This document shows positions 37,373 to 50,422 of a stretch of DNA of 64,000 bases, in pieces (the first letter of the stretch is position 1; the number at the start of each line of letters is the position of its first letter). Made by a program: the position numbers and the translations under genes. The notes under the pieces were generated by a model. That model ran no database searches. It saw nothing but the letters and a program-made list of their open reading frames with translations, and was not told the origin of the DNA. Location of the stretch: contig NC_050477.1 of assembly GCF_013373865.1 (NCBI RefSeq), positions 124,001 through 188,000 on the forward strand. Direction: 5' to 3'. The DNA is from Monomorium pharaonis (Eukaryota > Arthropoda > Insecta > Hymenoptera > Formicidae).

Positions 37373-37394
37373 CCGCGTAAATCGGGGATGACTG
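37373..37394. mobile_element. Terminal-repeat-like end resembling pogo/Tigger transposons
   Basis: Read on the minus strand, the sequence is CAGTCATCCCCGATTTACGC followed by GG, flanked by TA at 37395-37396. From memory, CAGTCATCCCTCG..-type ends with TA target sites are typical of pogo/Tigger elements. An inner inverted repeat (ACTATTTTTT at 37307 with AAAAAATAGT ending at 37371) lies beside it. I did not find the opposite end, so it may be a solo or truncated copy. Confidence 0.4.
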
Positions 37395-37677
37395 TAGAGT
37401 CGAAATAATTGCGACAGCACCGTCACATCTTCCAACGTTAGGGGGAAAAACGCTCGGTGCGAAGTAGCAGCTCGAAAAACTACACTCGGAAATATTTCTT
37501 TTTTTTAATCCGCGAAAATTGACCCGAGGACTTTGTATGCGAGTCGCGGAACCCAGGAGACGGCGCTTTCCATAGTCCAAACGCCAGTTGCAGGAGAACG
37601 TAGTGTCGACTCGAGCAGTGCTCCTAATATCTCTCGCACATTCGGGAGAGCAGAGCGATGAAACAAGAGGGATACGC

Positions 37678-37703
37678 GAGAGAGAGAGAGAGAGAGAGAG
37701 AGA
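37678..37703. repeat. (GA)n microsatellite, 26 bp
   Basis: Uninterrupted GA dinucleotides. Confidence 0.9.
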
Positions 37704-38280
37704 TGACACAAGCAACGCGCGGCGACCGGTACAATGCTTACGTTCCGGAAGCGTGTACGAAGCGCTTCCACGGTAATTAGTGTATTCTCTGAGTGGCCGG
37801 AGTCATTAGGCCCGTCGGCGTTGCTTCGTCGAAAGCTCCACCTTGACTCCGCCGCAGGAGACAAGGTAGAGAGAGAAAGAGAGAAAGAGAGAGAATCTCT
37901 TTCTCGGTCTCTATCCGCATCCACCTGTTTATTGCTCTCTCTCCATCCACTTGTCCTCGCGCCGCGACGCTTTTATCCCCGTCCCCCTTTCACCCCGGAG
38001 TTTGAATAGTTTCGCCGAGGCTTCTTCCGACGTTCGAAGACTCGCGTGCACGCGAGTCAAAGCCAGGTATTCATCGTGCGCCAGCATGGGGTCGTTAGGC
38101 GAGTTTGTCCTCGTGGTCCGTGCCGTTCTTGCAGATTTAGCGCGCGATCAGCGAAGCTTGCCAAACGCACGAGATTCCAAGCGTATCGGAAGTATTACCA
38201 GTCCGTTGCTCCTCGATAATTCTCAATATCTGCCTCAAAAGATAAGGATATTCCGATGCAACTCGTGATAATCGAGGCGA

Positions 38281-41200
38281 AAAAATTTAACGATGATAAA
38301 TTAATACTAAAATCAAAGCGGTGTATTTTCCGAGATTTTCCGTGATTTTATTGCAATATGTAAATGTGTGTGTGTGTGTGTGTAATTAAATTGATTGATT
38401 TATTTTCCCTTTCCTTTTCTCTTGTCAAAAAACATATACATTTAAGTAGAAATTAGTACATATTTATCATCATAATAATTTTAGTATTAAAGTAATAATA
38501 TAAAAAGTACTTTTTTTGCTGTTTTGTATCCGACTTTTACATCCATTTAAAGTGGTTCAAAAAATGTCTAAAAATTTATGAACGTACTTTCAAGTTTCCA
38601 GAAACAAATGTCCGTACTTTATTTTGGACAAAATAAAATACAAGAAATAGAAGAAGTTTCTCGGTCGAGACAGTTCTTGGTGCTTAATAATAATTTTTGT
38701 ATAAATTTTTACAATCTTCAGCTTCATGTAATCTGTACATCGTATATTCCTGATATACAACCTTCGTTGCTTGTCGATTTAATTTATTAATCCAGCTTCA
38801 TGTAAGGGTTGCATTTCACGACGCGGTGCGCATTTCAGATAAGTTAGAGCTATCGTAAAATTTACACAAAAATTATTATTACGCACCAAAAGTTGCTTCG
38901 AGAAATTTCACTTTTCTTATTTCTTATATTAATTATATATTGAGCCAACATTCTGTTTATTAGAAAATAAAATGTACAATTTAATTATCATCGAAGATAA
39001 ATCACAAGTTGGATAAGATTTTTATTTAACTTAAAAAATTGTAACTTTCTAATAAATGTAAATAAAAATAATTTTAAAATTTTTTAGTTTTGACATTAGC
39101 TTTGAAAAAAATACAGCAATTCTAAATTCTTCAAAAAAAAAACATAATTATCCGAGCACATAACGAGAGATGGAAAATTTGAGAAACTTGGATAGAAATC
39201 GAACATAATAAATATTAATGCTGATCAATGTAGGCTTGATCCATGAAATAAATGCGTGAAATGTCAAGAATACCAAAACGTGCGAAAATTCGTGAGAGCA
39301 CGGCTTTATCATTCTTTCATTTTGCTCAATAAGTCATAATGGAGCATACACCTTGAAATGTATATCATCCCTGGCTCTAATTTATTCCCCCCCCCCCTCT
39401 CTCTCTCTCTCTCCCTTTTCTCCCGAATGTGCGAGATATTAGGAGCACGACTCGAGTCGTGCCACGTTCTCGTGCAACCGGCGTGTAAGCTATAAACTGA
39501 CTATCCGTGCCTGTTCCCAGCTGCCAGCAGACGTGTAGGCGCTGTCCCGCCGAAAAACGGAGCTGCGCGGACGGAATTTATTAGGGCGCACAGCGCGAAA
39601 CTTTCGGAGCGGTCCTATCCATACATTTTTCACATCGTGATAAATTCTTATTGTCTGCCCGCGTAATGTCCCGCGTTACGCTGTCCGAGTAGTGACGTTA
39701 TTCCTGCATTACGTCCGATCGTGACGTGTGCGCTGGTTGCGTGAGAGTAAAAAAATGATTAAATAGCGACACGTTTTCTGAAAAGTAATTTAACCGTCCG
39801 TTGGCAAAGCTGGCTTTTCAATTGTACATTTCGCATTGCACGACAAGAAGGTGAAGAATTTAAAATAATTGTTAAATTTAGATTTTTCTAATTATTTTAA
39901 AATATAAAATATTACACGTGTGTAAATAGGTTGCTTTGGTCATAGCGAAAAGAAGTATATAATTTCTCATATGGTTTGGATATTAAAAGGCCAGTTTTAC
40001 CGGCGATTTATTCTTATTACATAGTTCACCATTAATTTCAATTACGCGCTATTATCGATATTACATTATCGTAATAAGTGAACGTATATTAACGTGTAAT
40101 GGAGATATAATGGATGTATTATGGAGATATTATACAAATACGATCTGCGCCTGTGTAAAAGGGAACGCGAGATATTTTTAATCTACGAGAGGAAACGTCA
40201 ACGTCCATAAAAAAAAAAAATGCGGAGCACTAAAAAGGTGCATCGCCTTTGTTTCCTGCTCGCAGTAGACGCAGTACTAACTTGTCACGTCACGCGAACT
40301 CATGTTTTATTCCGTTACGTTAGAGCGTCACATAGAGAGCGGGAGAGTGTATCGTAGTTTCAGTTTAGATTTCCCGACCAGCTCCGAGCGCGAGACGTAT
40401 TATTGTCGCGTTACACGAGGCTACGTGAGGTCAGCGACCTGATAACATAAATGCGTTTCTCCATTCGCTAATAAGCTTCTTTACATCATTGTTTAACTTT
40501 GGAACTCGTGAGAGATGTGCGTCGTGGTCGATACGGCGTAAACTTCGCCGTAATGTAGTTCACGAACTTTCTGTTCCCCCGCGCGAGTATACTTTCCCAC
40601 AAGAGCTTCTCTTAAAGTATCATATTTACGACTTATAGACCTCGTCGTAGGTAGTCACATTCCCAGTTCGCGACTACATCTTCATTCAATGTATACCATA
40701 TACGCGAAATAAAGGAGAAAGAACAATAACTATTTTTAACTCATACACTGTAGAAGAGATGATCAAAGTTATAATGTCTAATGTTGTTTTCTTGTGAATT
40801 ATAAGAATGTATCACTCGATTTTCAATCGTCTGTTATAATTGGCTATTAACTTGGCGATAGTTCAAAATGTGCTGAGCATTATGTAAAAAAATCTCTCAG
40901 GTCCTCGAGTTAATGCCTTGATCATCGTCAAAAGTAATCAATCGTGAAAAATATAGCGTAGTCACTAATAATTTTTACACAAAAAATTATGCTAAAGGTA
41001 ATATATTTACGATTATGCTCAAGTGTGTAAAATGACTATTAGATTGTCAATATCAGTATGTTAAAGTACGTTAAGTACGTAAAAGAAAACAGAATGGCAA
41101 TAATGTTCATTTTGAGCACAGAGCAATTCCTGTATTCTTCAATCTTTCTTTATCGTTTATCAACGTTGCGGTATCTCCTCATGCGATAAAAGAATGCCAT

Positions 41201-42050
41201 TCGTTTAATTGTGCTGGAAGAGAAAGGATTAAAAAGGGAAGATAGCGGCCATCAGCGCGTGCAGATACAACGGCTCGTTTTTCGAAATTTTTGTCAGACG
41301 CCCGAGATAACGCGGCCAGCAATTTCTTACATGGGCGAGCAATCTCAGAGGGAATTTTTCATTACGCGGGGGTTGAAGAAGATTGAATCGATTTTGCAAA
41401 ATAGGCGCTTTCACGCGCTTTTGCAGCTCTTTTCGGTTACGTGCGCATATACCCATCAGCCGACGACTATCTCTCGCTGGCGAGAACATAACTCCCCTAA
41501 TCGGATTAACCGGCTCGTGACTTGACAACTAATTAGAACTACATACATGTATAAATATGATGTTTTATTAGCTGAGAAGGTTTTGAAATGCAACACCGAG
41601 CGAAACGCCCTTCGATCCTCCTGAATTAATGAAAGTGATTTTAAAGAGCGTCGAATATATTACGTACGGAATATTGATGCCGGGGACACAAGCTTGTGGA
41701 AATGAAATAAAAACACATCGGTGGTGTCATCTTCTCGCACCGCGCAGTATAAAGTGTGTAAAATCAAACGGAGGAACAAACACTTGAGTTTTTTACGATG
41801 GCTATTACAAGAGAAATACGTGTCAAAATCGCGCTGACCAAGTTGATCGAAGTGTGATAGGCGGTAAATGGCGCTTTTTATTCATAAAAATTCCGCAGTA
41901 CTACGACCCTTTTTGTCGCAGACACGTAAAACGCTTTAACTGCGAGCACAGTCGGGCGCACTGTAATATCTTTATTCACGTCTGTCCGTAGATTTTATTT
42001 CATGAATAAAAAGCAGAAGCATCGCGACCCCATTTTCTCCCCTCCCTCCC
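38281..42050. other. Mostly AT-rich non-coding block
   Basis: A short (GT)n run, a C11(CT)n compound at 39387-39413 and poly-A runs are present. About 100 codons are open on both strands at 41211-41528, without ATG starts at the stated ends and without domain resemblance. No gene is supported. Confidence 0.65.
39387..39413. repeat. C11 run followed by (CT)n
   Basis: Eleven C then CT dinucleotides, a purely pyrimidine stretch. Confidence 0.9.
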
Positions 42051-42625
42051 TTCCCCGTTTTATTCATACACAAAGCAAGCTCGAGCGGGGAGATAGCATC
42101 GAGAGACGCTCGATGAAACGCTCGGCAGGTAACGAAATTCGCCGTGCGAATTGCGCGACGGTATATGGCGGTGAAAACAGAAGGCGATTCGTCCCGTAAT
42201 TGGCCCCCCGTCCTCGGCCGGGGATCCGGTGCGCGGGAACAAGGACGCGTTTTTGCGGCGCGCCAGCCTCCGCCCCGACGGGCCCCCGTACGAAGGAAGG
42301 AAAAGGCGCGCCGGGATCTCGGCTCGGATTTTCACTCCGGCCAACACGCCAACCGGCCATTACCTATCCCACAACTCGCGGCGAAGTAAGCCTGCTGCAC
42401 CCCGCGGGGCCCCGAACCGGCCGGCCGCGATCCAGTAAATACCCGATACGAGCCGCGATGAATGAATGGAAACCAGTCCCTCGCGCTTCGCAATGAGTCC
42501 TCCGCGGTTCGCTCCCGGGCAGAGGCGGAATAAAACCGGACATCGCATGGTAGGTATTGCGCCGGTCGGTCGCAAACTCGAGAGCGAACTGCGAGAGATA
42601 GCGGGGCTCTCGTTAACCGGGTACT

Positions 42626-42631
<6 letters not shown>

Positions 42632-42659
<28 letters not shown>
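42632..42659. repeat. (TC)n microsatellite, 28 bp
   Basis: Uninterrupted TC dinucleotides within CpG-rich DNA. Confidence 0.95.
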
Positions 42660-42660
<1 letters not shown>

Positions 42661-45600
42661 CGTATCCGCGGGATGTCATCTCTCCCGTGGCACCGGTCGT
42701 CGGGAAATCACGGCGTAACATCTGTTTATTACGTATCGCGCGGAATCACCGGTTAATCACTTGGCGCTCGCATAGCTTTCCTCAAGTGTAGCCTCGTCTC
42801 TTCGTGAATAAACGCGGCGTACCTTTTTGTTCCGCGGGCTAAATTAATACCTGCTCCAGGTAAATAACCGCGTGGTATTATCTTGATAATAATGAGATTG
42901 ATTTTGAAGATTATGTTAGAAAAGTTAATCAAGTCAAGAACGTATCTCGTATGTGGGTAAATGATTGAGAAATTATGGCAGGTGCCAATATTTGACAGGT
43001 TTATTGAATATTCCTGAGATACGTTAGTAATTTGTTATCGTTCCATGTTAATATTAACATTACTTAATTAATTCCAGAAATTAGCGTACAGCTATTTTTA
43101 CTATTTAAACTATGAGGAATAAAGAAGGGAAATAAATTGATTTAATCACGTATTGCAGCAAAAATGACGGAGAATCTCAAACAATGTTCAATAGTACTAG
43201 CAATGCTAAGTGCGCGAATAGCGCAGTCGTATTTCGCAATTTATTGTATAAGGCGTCACATTTTATTCAGAATGATAAGAATGTATATAAATCCGGCGGT
43301 ATCTGAATACGAGTTGGCCGGAGCAAGGCCGAAGGGCATCTAAGGTATCGCTCGATATCGAATGACCACTTCCCAATTCAATATCGGATATTCAGGTTCG
43401 TATCGAATATATACTGGGGTTCAATTGCTTTCGCCGGAGTAGGAAGTGAATCTTAACAGTCCGAGTCGGCAGCAGAATTGATATTTTCTTTCAATCCCGG
43501 ACATCTGCACGGACGTCTTGTCGTACGTGTAAAGTGCCTCTCTGATCAGCGTTACTTCCCACCGATAGGTATGTAGATGTAGACGGCCTTTATCTTCTCC
43601 CTTCTTCACGCTACGTTCTTCAGCCGCGATCCCCTGTTACTTACGGCGTAACTATGAGTAAGATAAGGGATAGGAGATCAACCGGTGTAATTGAGACACG
43701 TCGAATAATCGGGACGCGACAATAGTAATCGATATTTATTTATGCGTCAAGTTCCGGTTTTCCATCAGATATTTCCTATAGCGATAACCCAGATAACCGC
43801 TGCTCGATCGATGGGCGCAGAACAGGCGTACAATATTCCAGGCTCTCATTCATTCCGGAACGATGTCGGCGCGAGCGTGCAACCCTGGCCCTGGCGATAG
43901 TTGTCCAGTATCTACTTTACGTCGCGACATGTCGGGCGTAAAACCAGTTCAGCCGGTTGCCAATCCAGTTGAGCAAATAGAACTGGCAAAAAAGAACGAG
44001 AGGGTTCGGGAGGGGGGAGAAGAAGAGGGTAGCGTACTCTTAACAGATTGTACCGCGCGGCCTGAAGTCGCGTTTGCGGCTGAAGGGGCCAATCGTAACG
44101 CATCCAATTAGTCACGCGTCCCCTACGTGTTATTATCCGTTTAGAGAACCAATAAATTTTCGCATTCTTTCGGTTTCCCTCAACATTGTGAATGGCTCGC
44201 GTGTTAACGCGGCAGAAGACTCGGGAGTCGACTCATGGAGCCGCCATATACACACGTTCTCTCCACTTGACATCGTCCATCATCCCCCCCCTTTTACGTA
44301 GAAAAACCATTGCCAAGGGTAAAAGCCACCGGAGTTAGATAACAATCCCGGGAATTTCAAAGGCGGCCACTCCCGCCCGTCATGTCGTCTATCACGCCCT
44401 AAAATTATCGGTGAAACGGGAGGATGTAAGTGATGGAAACTACCGCACCTCGTGTTACGAAACCTCGCTTCATTGTATGGCCTACTTCTTTAAAATTCCT
44501 TTTCTCGTCGTTTTAAAGTCTTGCGATATTCCCGGAGGCTTCGGCCGTCCGCCAGACTGAATTCAATGGGAGGCTTGAGTGTCGTATTCGTAAAAATTGC
44601 AATTTTCGTCCATGTGAATATAAACATATTAATTCCATATGTTTTCATCGCGCAAATTTATATCTTCAAATGTGTCATTTTTAATTAGGAAGCTACTTTT
44701 GTTTCAGAAAGATTTAATGCATTAAGAAGGAAATGTGAAATTTCGCGCGCTTCTATGAAGCAAATACGGGAGGATTATACGGTTACATAGGAAACTCGTT
44801 TCCGATGAACTTTACAGCTTACATATTATGTACTTGAGACATAAGACAACGCGACAGAGTTGGCGGCGCGGGTAAATTACGCGTTATGATTCCTCGCTCA
44901 TTCGCCCGATGTGTAACGGAAGAACCGGCGACGCCGCAATTACTTCGCGGAAATGAGATACTAATCGCGCCGCGAATGCCTCTGAAAACCTGCTCTCGGG
45001 ATGCGAAAATAGTATCGGCGAACAGTGACAAATGCGCGACAGGATTTTCTTTTCGATTTTATGGAGATGAAGGTGCGCGCGCGCGCGCATGCTTTCGTGA
45101 ATACAGAGTACTAGAGATTAAAGTCCTTCACCTTTATTAAGCGTACGGACACGGCTATTAAATCCCGCAAGTACCACCCTTATAAGCGCGTACATAGGAA
45201 ATGCCACTTTAAGTGGACACTTTAAAGTGCGTTGCCATCAATCCTTCATTCATTTTTAATTTATTTTAATTATAGTCATCAATACGTGTTGATTATAAAT
45301 TGTCGTGTTATTTATGTGATATTAAATTACTGCCTGCACACCTGCGATATTAATTATCTACCGATGCCCCCTTCGGAGTAAGATGAAAACGCACCGCGAC
45401 ATAATTGGCCGAATATATTCGAAAAGGATTAAAAGGAACTAATTTCACGCGGCGGAGTTTCCGTTCGGAATTTTCCCCGCGCTACTTGAAACGTCACTTC
45501 GGTCATTAATAATGGGGGGCGTGCAGTGGGAAATTTTTACCGGCTTCGAAAGTTGACTTTTGAAAAATGTCGGAGCTCTCGCAACGGCGGTGGCGGCGGC

Positions 45601-45714
45601 GGCTGACAGTGCATCCGAGTGCGGGACTTTTACAAATTGCAGTTAAACCGACGAAAGCGCGCAGAATTCAATTTCGCCTGAAGTTACAAAGTCGGGCGCA
45701 TCCTCGGAGGATAG

Positions 45715-45744
45715 GAGAGAGAAAGAGAGAGAGAGAGAGAGAGA
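45715..45744. repeat. (GA)n microsatellite with one interruption
   Basis: GA dinucleotides with a single GAAA interruption. Confidence 0.9.
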
Positions 45745-46910
45745 TCGGTATAGGGGAACGAGGAGGAGGGAAAGAGGGGCACCCCCGACGCTCCCGTCCC
45801 CGCGCCCCGTAATAGTAATAAAGTCTGCCTAGAATTTCATTATTTCTGGTGATGCAAATCCCATTTGTGTCAGCGTGGAAAATGCGGCCGGTGCGCCGCA
45901 GCCGCATGCAGCAGCGGCGGTTACGGCCTCCGAGCGAAGGGGACAAATCCTTCCGTTCGCGTCGGGAGGAAGATAATACGAATTAGCGAAATGTCCGAGC
46001 GGGCGTTAGTCAAAGAAATGTCGGTCGCGCGCGCGCGACAGCGACCGAATTACCATAACTCGAGCGGCCGTGGACGAAGAGCGACGGCTGAAGACCGAGG
46101 ATTCCTCGATCGTGCGGGGGCGTTTTAAAGCGAACGCGGGTTCCCTCCATTTTACGTTATACATTTATTTATTTCATTAAAAATTTCCCTTCGACTGTCT
46201 AAAAAAAAAAAAAATGCGATTTTTCATTAACGACAAATAAAATTATAGCGCCACAGAGAACCCTGAGAATTGAATTTTATTTCGCGGTTTGTGGATTCTC
46301 CAGTCTCTGGCGGTGAATTACAAGTGGATCATTGACATCGGCAGCTGTGGAAAGCCGACCGAAACCCCCCTCCCCCTGGATAACCTTCCCCTCCCTCTGG
46401 TTTCCGTTATCCGCGAATTTAGCATCGCAAACTTTGCAATCGGCGCCCGTGGAAAATTAGTAAACTGCACTTACCGCATCTGTGCGTTCGTTCGTTGCGA
46501 TCGCACCGTCATCGTCGTCGTCGTCGTGGTGTGTTCCGAATATAGGATATAACAATTTTAACATGTAACGTTTCGACGTGGCCGTCCACCGTCGCGCCGG
46601 CACACTCGATTGTCCGATACGCTCTAAATGACAAAGCGACGAGAGTACGTCATTTCCCGAGTGGGCATGTCAGTCTGCCAATAAAACGCAATCGGACACA
46701 CGGCAGCGCGACGAGAATTCGCGTGTTTGTGTTTGCGAATTTTTTTGTTATGACGTTATCTAGCCGACCGAATTAATTTGAGTCGATAAACCGAGAACGG
46801 GAAATTTTAAACGTGTAATGTTTCAAGTATCTCTTCTTATATATTAAATAAACAAAGACTACATTATATTGTAACGTATAATATGTTATTTATATATATT
46901 AATGTTAATG

Positions 46911-47061
46911 TACAGGATGATCAAAAGTATAAAATATCTAGAAAACAAGACGTAGAGTTATGTGTGTTTTTTTTTTAATATAAATAAAAGATTCATATAA
47001 TAGTATGAAAATAAAATTATCGGGAAATTAATAGTTATGAGATATTTTATATTTCACATCG
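46911..47061. mobile_element. Possible small fold-back element with TACAGGATGA end
   Basis: The left end reads TACAGGATGATCAAAAG, followed by TATAAAATATCT, which is matched in inverted orientation by AGATATTTTATA at 47040-47051 and then TTTCACATCG. It is about 150 bp, AT-rich and without coding capacity. Confidence 0.4.
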
Positions 47062-47415
47062 AAATTATCATTTTTAGAAAAAATTTGGCACGACATTAAT
47101 AACTTGATGAAGAGCATTATATAATCTTTTGAATAATAAAATAATGTAGATGAAAGTTAAAAGAAGCTTTGTTTGCCTCATAAACGCGCGTGTGTTGCAC
47201 TTGGTTTATTCCAGGAACGCAACCTGCGTAAGAGGGTTAAATAAACGCTTCAATAAACCCGGCAAAGAAGCTACGCAACGGAATTAATGTTGCTGGCACG
47301 AGAGCACACGTTACAGTACCCACTTCCATAATACTTATTTATCATCCTCGCGCAAATATCTCTCGCAGCCAATTCCCTGTAGTCGCGCGCCGTGCAAGAG
47401 TATCATCTCCGAGGG

Positions 47416-47420
<5 letters not shown>

Positions 47421-47450
<30 letters not shown>
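47421..47450. repeat. (AG)n microsatellite, 30 bp
   Basis: Fifteen uninterrupted AG units. Confidence 0.95.
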
Positions 47451-47452
<2 letters not shown>

Positions 47453-48119
47453 CAACGAGGTTGTAAACGACGCGACACGTTTTCTACTACGTAGCAACCA
47501 ATTACTCCGCGACTCCGTACGTACGGAGGAGAAGGCGTACGTAACCGAAAGAACTCGTTAATCCCGAAGGAAGCGTAAAAGCTCGCTCGCGCGAGACATC
47601 GGAACAGTCGATCCACCGCTGCCAAACGATCGCCATCGGAGTTTCTGATCCGAGACGAAACGCTGCATTGGCTGCAAGTCCGCCGCTACCCTACGCGTAC
47701 TCTCCGCCGCTCGGCGAGACCTCGTTCTTCATCCCCCGAAAGGATCCGACGACGGCTCGTCCGCCATGAAACTTTCCCCATTTCCGAACTCGCCCGCCCG
47801 GTGAATCGATGCACGTAATTCGGATCCCCGACACATGCATCCGCCGCCGTCTTGCCGCGGCCTATAATCCCTGTAACTGCCTCGCCATTCTTCCCTCTCT
47901 ATCCGCTTCTCTCGAAAGGAGAATGCCTCGCATTCACGCTCATTCTTACATCGTCTCTCCTACGCTCGCTCGACATCTTCCTCTTCGAATCACCTTCCGT
48001 ATAACTCCGTATATACGATGACGATCCAACTTGTGATCCGACATAAACGCGCACCTCGCTCCTGTGCGTCGTCGAAGCAGGCGCTCGAAACTCGCGAAAT
48101 TACAAGCCGCGAGAGAAGT

Positions 48120-48245
48120 ACAGGGTGCACCAAACAACTCGAACAATCATAGTAAAACGGTGTCTTCCGTCTTCTGAATTTTAGGGTAATTTCTTTCCCT
48201 CATTAAAAATAGAAAATATAGAAACTATGGAATTGTTCAAGAGCG
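48120..48245. mobile_element. Possible small fold-back element with ACAGGGTGCA end
   Basis: The left end reads ACAGGGTGCACCAAAC, followed by AACTCGAACAATCATAGT. An imperfect inverted partner, AACTATGGAATTGTTCAAGA, lies near 48223-48242. The head motif resembles those at 14471 and 46911. Confidence 0.4.
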
Positions 48246-49462
48246 AAAATTGAAGAGGGGTTCTAGTACATATTAAGAAAAAATACTTAAACATTTATTT
48301 ACAAAATCCTAAATCAATCTGAAATCTATTTTTCATTAAACTTCAGATGAATTATGTACAATAAAATTTTAATTCGACACGTTTAATTTGACAAACTCGA
48401 TATGGATAATTAAATCTAGATAATAAGAATCTGATAATTTTAATTTAATTTATATCGAGATATTAGAAATTTAAAAATTATGAAGACTCGTGAAGAAAAA
48501 AGAAATTTTGAATTTTTCGTTTTCTTAATAATTTATGCAAATTTTCTGTAAGATTCGATGTTATTATCATTGTTCAAGTTTGGGATGCATTATTGATATA
48601 TTCATGATGAAAAACTGTTCGCGAACAGCTTAATATCTATGTCAGTAATATCGACGTATCCAAAATGCAAAAGCGTATTTAAGCCTCGTAATTTTCGAGC
48701 CGAACGTTCGCTTTCCATTATTGTTTCAACAACAGAAAATACATGCATACACGAGAGAATTATTCAGGTAGTGATTACGGAATAACGCCAACTTCGCGTT
48801 TTAATTATCGCATTCCATCTGGCGTATGAAAATATAACGCGGCGCGAAAATATCGAAAGCTTTTATTCTAGATTTGGATTAAACTTGTAAATCTAGATTT
48901 TATCGCGTAATTTTTTCAGTACTTTTTAAAGAAGAGTCTTTAAATTGAGAGGAAAAGAAATTCATGTTCTTATTTCAATTATATTAATTATTAATTTAAT
49001 ATTAATCGATTCTATTATATTAAACTGTAATAAGATTATATACGTTAATATCCTAATTATGTTACATACGTTCGCAACGAGACGTATTAATTAGTCATGT
49101 TATACGTGCGACTATCATATTTTCCGGAACTCACTGAGGGATCTTTCGAACGTATTCCTCGCGCGTACGTTCTATATTCCTCTCTCTTCCCGCATATTAA
49201 TATTTTAACGTCACTATCGTACACGACGTCGCGACGTTTCGAAACCGAGTTCAAACTGTAACATTCGTGCAGGTGCAGTGTGATGCAATTAATTATCCAA
49301 TTCTACAATCCCTATCCTACGCGAAGACTCTCACAGATAAATTTAAAAGACGTTCGTTGTATATAGATATATGTACACCACGATCACAGCGATTACGTTT
49401 CAGATATCTACGGTTGAGAGATCTAACGTTCGGTCGATTCAGTGGCATACCACTAACGAGAT

Positions 49463-49495
<33 letters not shown>

Positions 49496-49509
49496 TACAC
49501 ACACACACA
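49463..49509. repeat. Compound (TC)n(AC)n microsatellite, 47 bp
   Basis: TC units change to AC units at 49481, with one ATAC interruption. Confidence 0.95.
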
Positions 49510-50383
49510 TTCTCTCTATCTTCCTCTCGATTCGTCGACTACGAGTCAGAATTAGACGAGATATTCGAGAAGCGTATAACTTTTTCCTCGCGCCCGCTGA
49601 AAAACACCGCCGAAAAATCCTTCCTCGATATTACCTTCGAAACATTCGATGTATGATGCACAGCTCGACAACCGTCAGGACGTAATGTTAATGACACTTT
49701 TAGGAAAATGTCACGTTGGAAAATGAGATGTTTTTCATTAGGAGTTACTAAACGCGAAAGCATAGTTTCGCAGACAAATGCGATTTGAGTTACCCGAGAA
49801 AATTTATATAATTCTAATTTAAATTTAAATTTTTTAAATCTGTTATTATATTACAATCATGCAGAATATTTTTTTATGAATAGTTATGTTATCTCGTGAA
49901 ATTTATTACTCCAGTTATATGTATAATAAAACGATTTTCATAAGGATAAAATAAATACTTATTATCTATCTAAGAAAGATGGAACCAAAATTAACGAATA
50001 TATATAATAGCGTTTTATATAATAGTGTTTTTTTTAAATTAGAAATATGTAAATCCATAATAATGCAAATGTCAAAAAGATGACTTTTGAGTAAATTGAT
50101 ACAGGTTTAATGTATTGAAAGGTACATTAGAATTTTAAATGCAGAAAAGTGGAAAGAGGACAAATAATGGTACTCGAGGCAAGTGCAGTAAAATCCATTT
50201 GCATATTACAGAGTAGGTATGACAGCACGAAACGTGAAGAGTATAAAAATATGAAAAATGTTTTTGGCACTTGCATAGTTTTGCATTTAACAACCTCAAT
50301 TTCGTGTGATGTTACTTTTCTAAAGAATATACAACTTTACAGAATTAAAACACATCTGGTATTATGACTCTTATTATAACGTC

Positions 50384-50386
<3 letters not shown>

Positions 50387-50418
<32 letters not shown>
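50387..50418. repeat. (GA)n microsatellite, 32 bp
   Basis: Uninterrupted GA dinucleotides in AT-rich DNA. Confidence 0.95.

Positions 50419-50422
<4 letters not shown>

Larger units (their letters stand above)
35561..38280. other. Non-coding block with the longest CT tract and transposon-like ends
   Basis: Contents include a 73-bp (CT)n tract, a (GC)n run at 36284-36300, an imperfect 92-base hairpin at 36906-36997, a pogo/Tigger-like terminal sequence at 37373-37394 and a (GA)n tract at 37678-37703. Open frames at 36318-36696 and 37299-38009 occur on both strands and read the microsatellites as Ser-Leu or Arg-Glu. None is supported as a gene. Confidence 0.6.
42051..46640. other. CpG-rich islands separated by AT-rich DNA, no supported gene
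   Basis: The densest island (42051-42780) has five or more overlapping frames on both strands, as expected where stops are rare. A second lies at 45541-46560 with (GA)n and (GTC)n runs. The DNA between contains no recognisable exon. Confidence 0.6.
46641..49140. other. AT-rich DNA with two ACAGG-headed fold-back elements around a CpG-rich core
   Basis: The core at 47201-48110 contains a 30-bp (AG)n tract. Fold-back elements near 46911-47061 and 48120-48245 flank it. AT-rich DNA extends to 49140. No coding gene is seen. Confidence 0.6.

Noticed and set aside
41211..41528. About 100 codons open on both strands
   Set aside because: Neither frame has a supported ATG start or a family resemblance. 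Opposite-strand openness is a sign of composition, not coding.
42051..42780. Cluster of overlapping frames on both strands
   Set aside because: Five or more frames are open together in very CpG-rich DNA, which is expected by composition. None has a domain.
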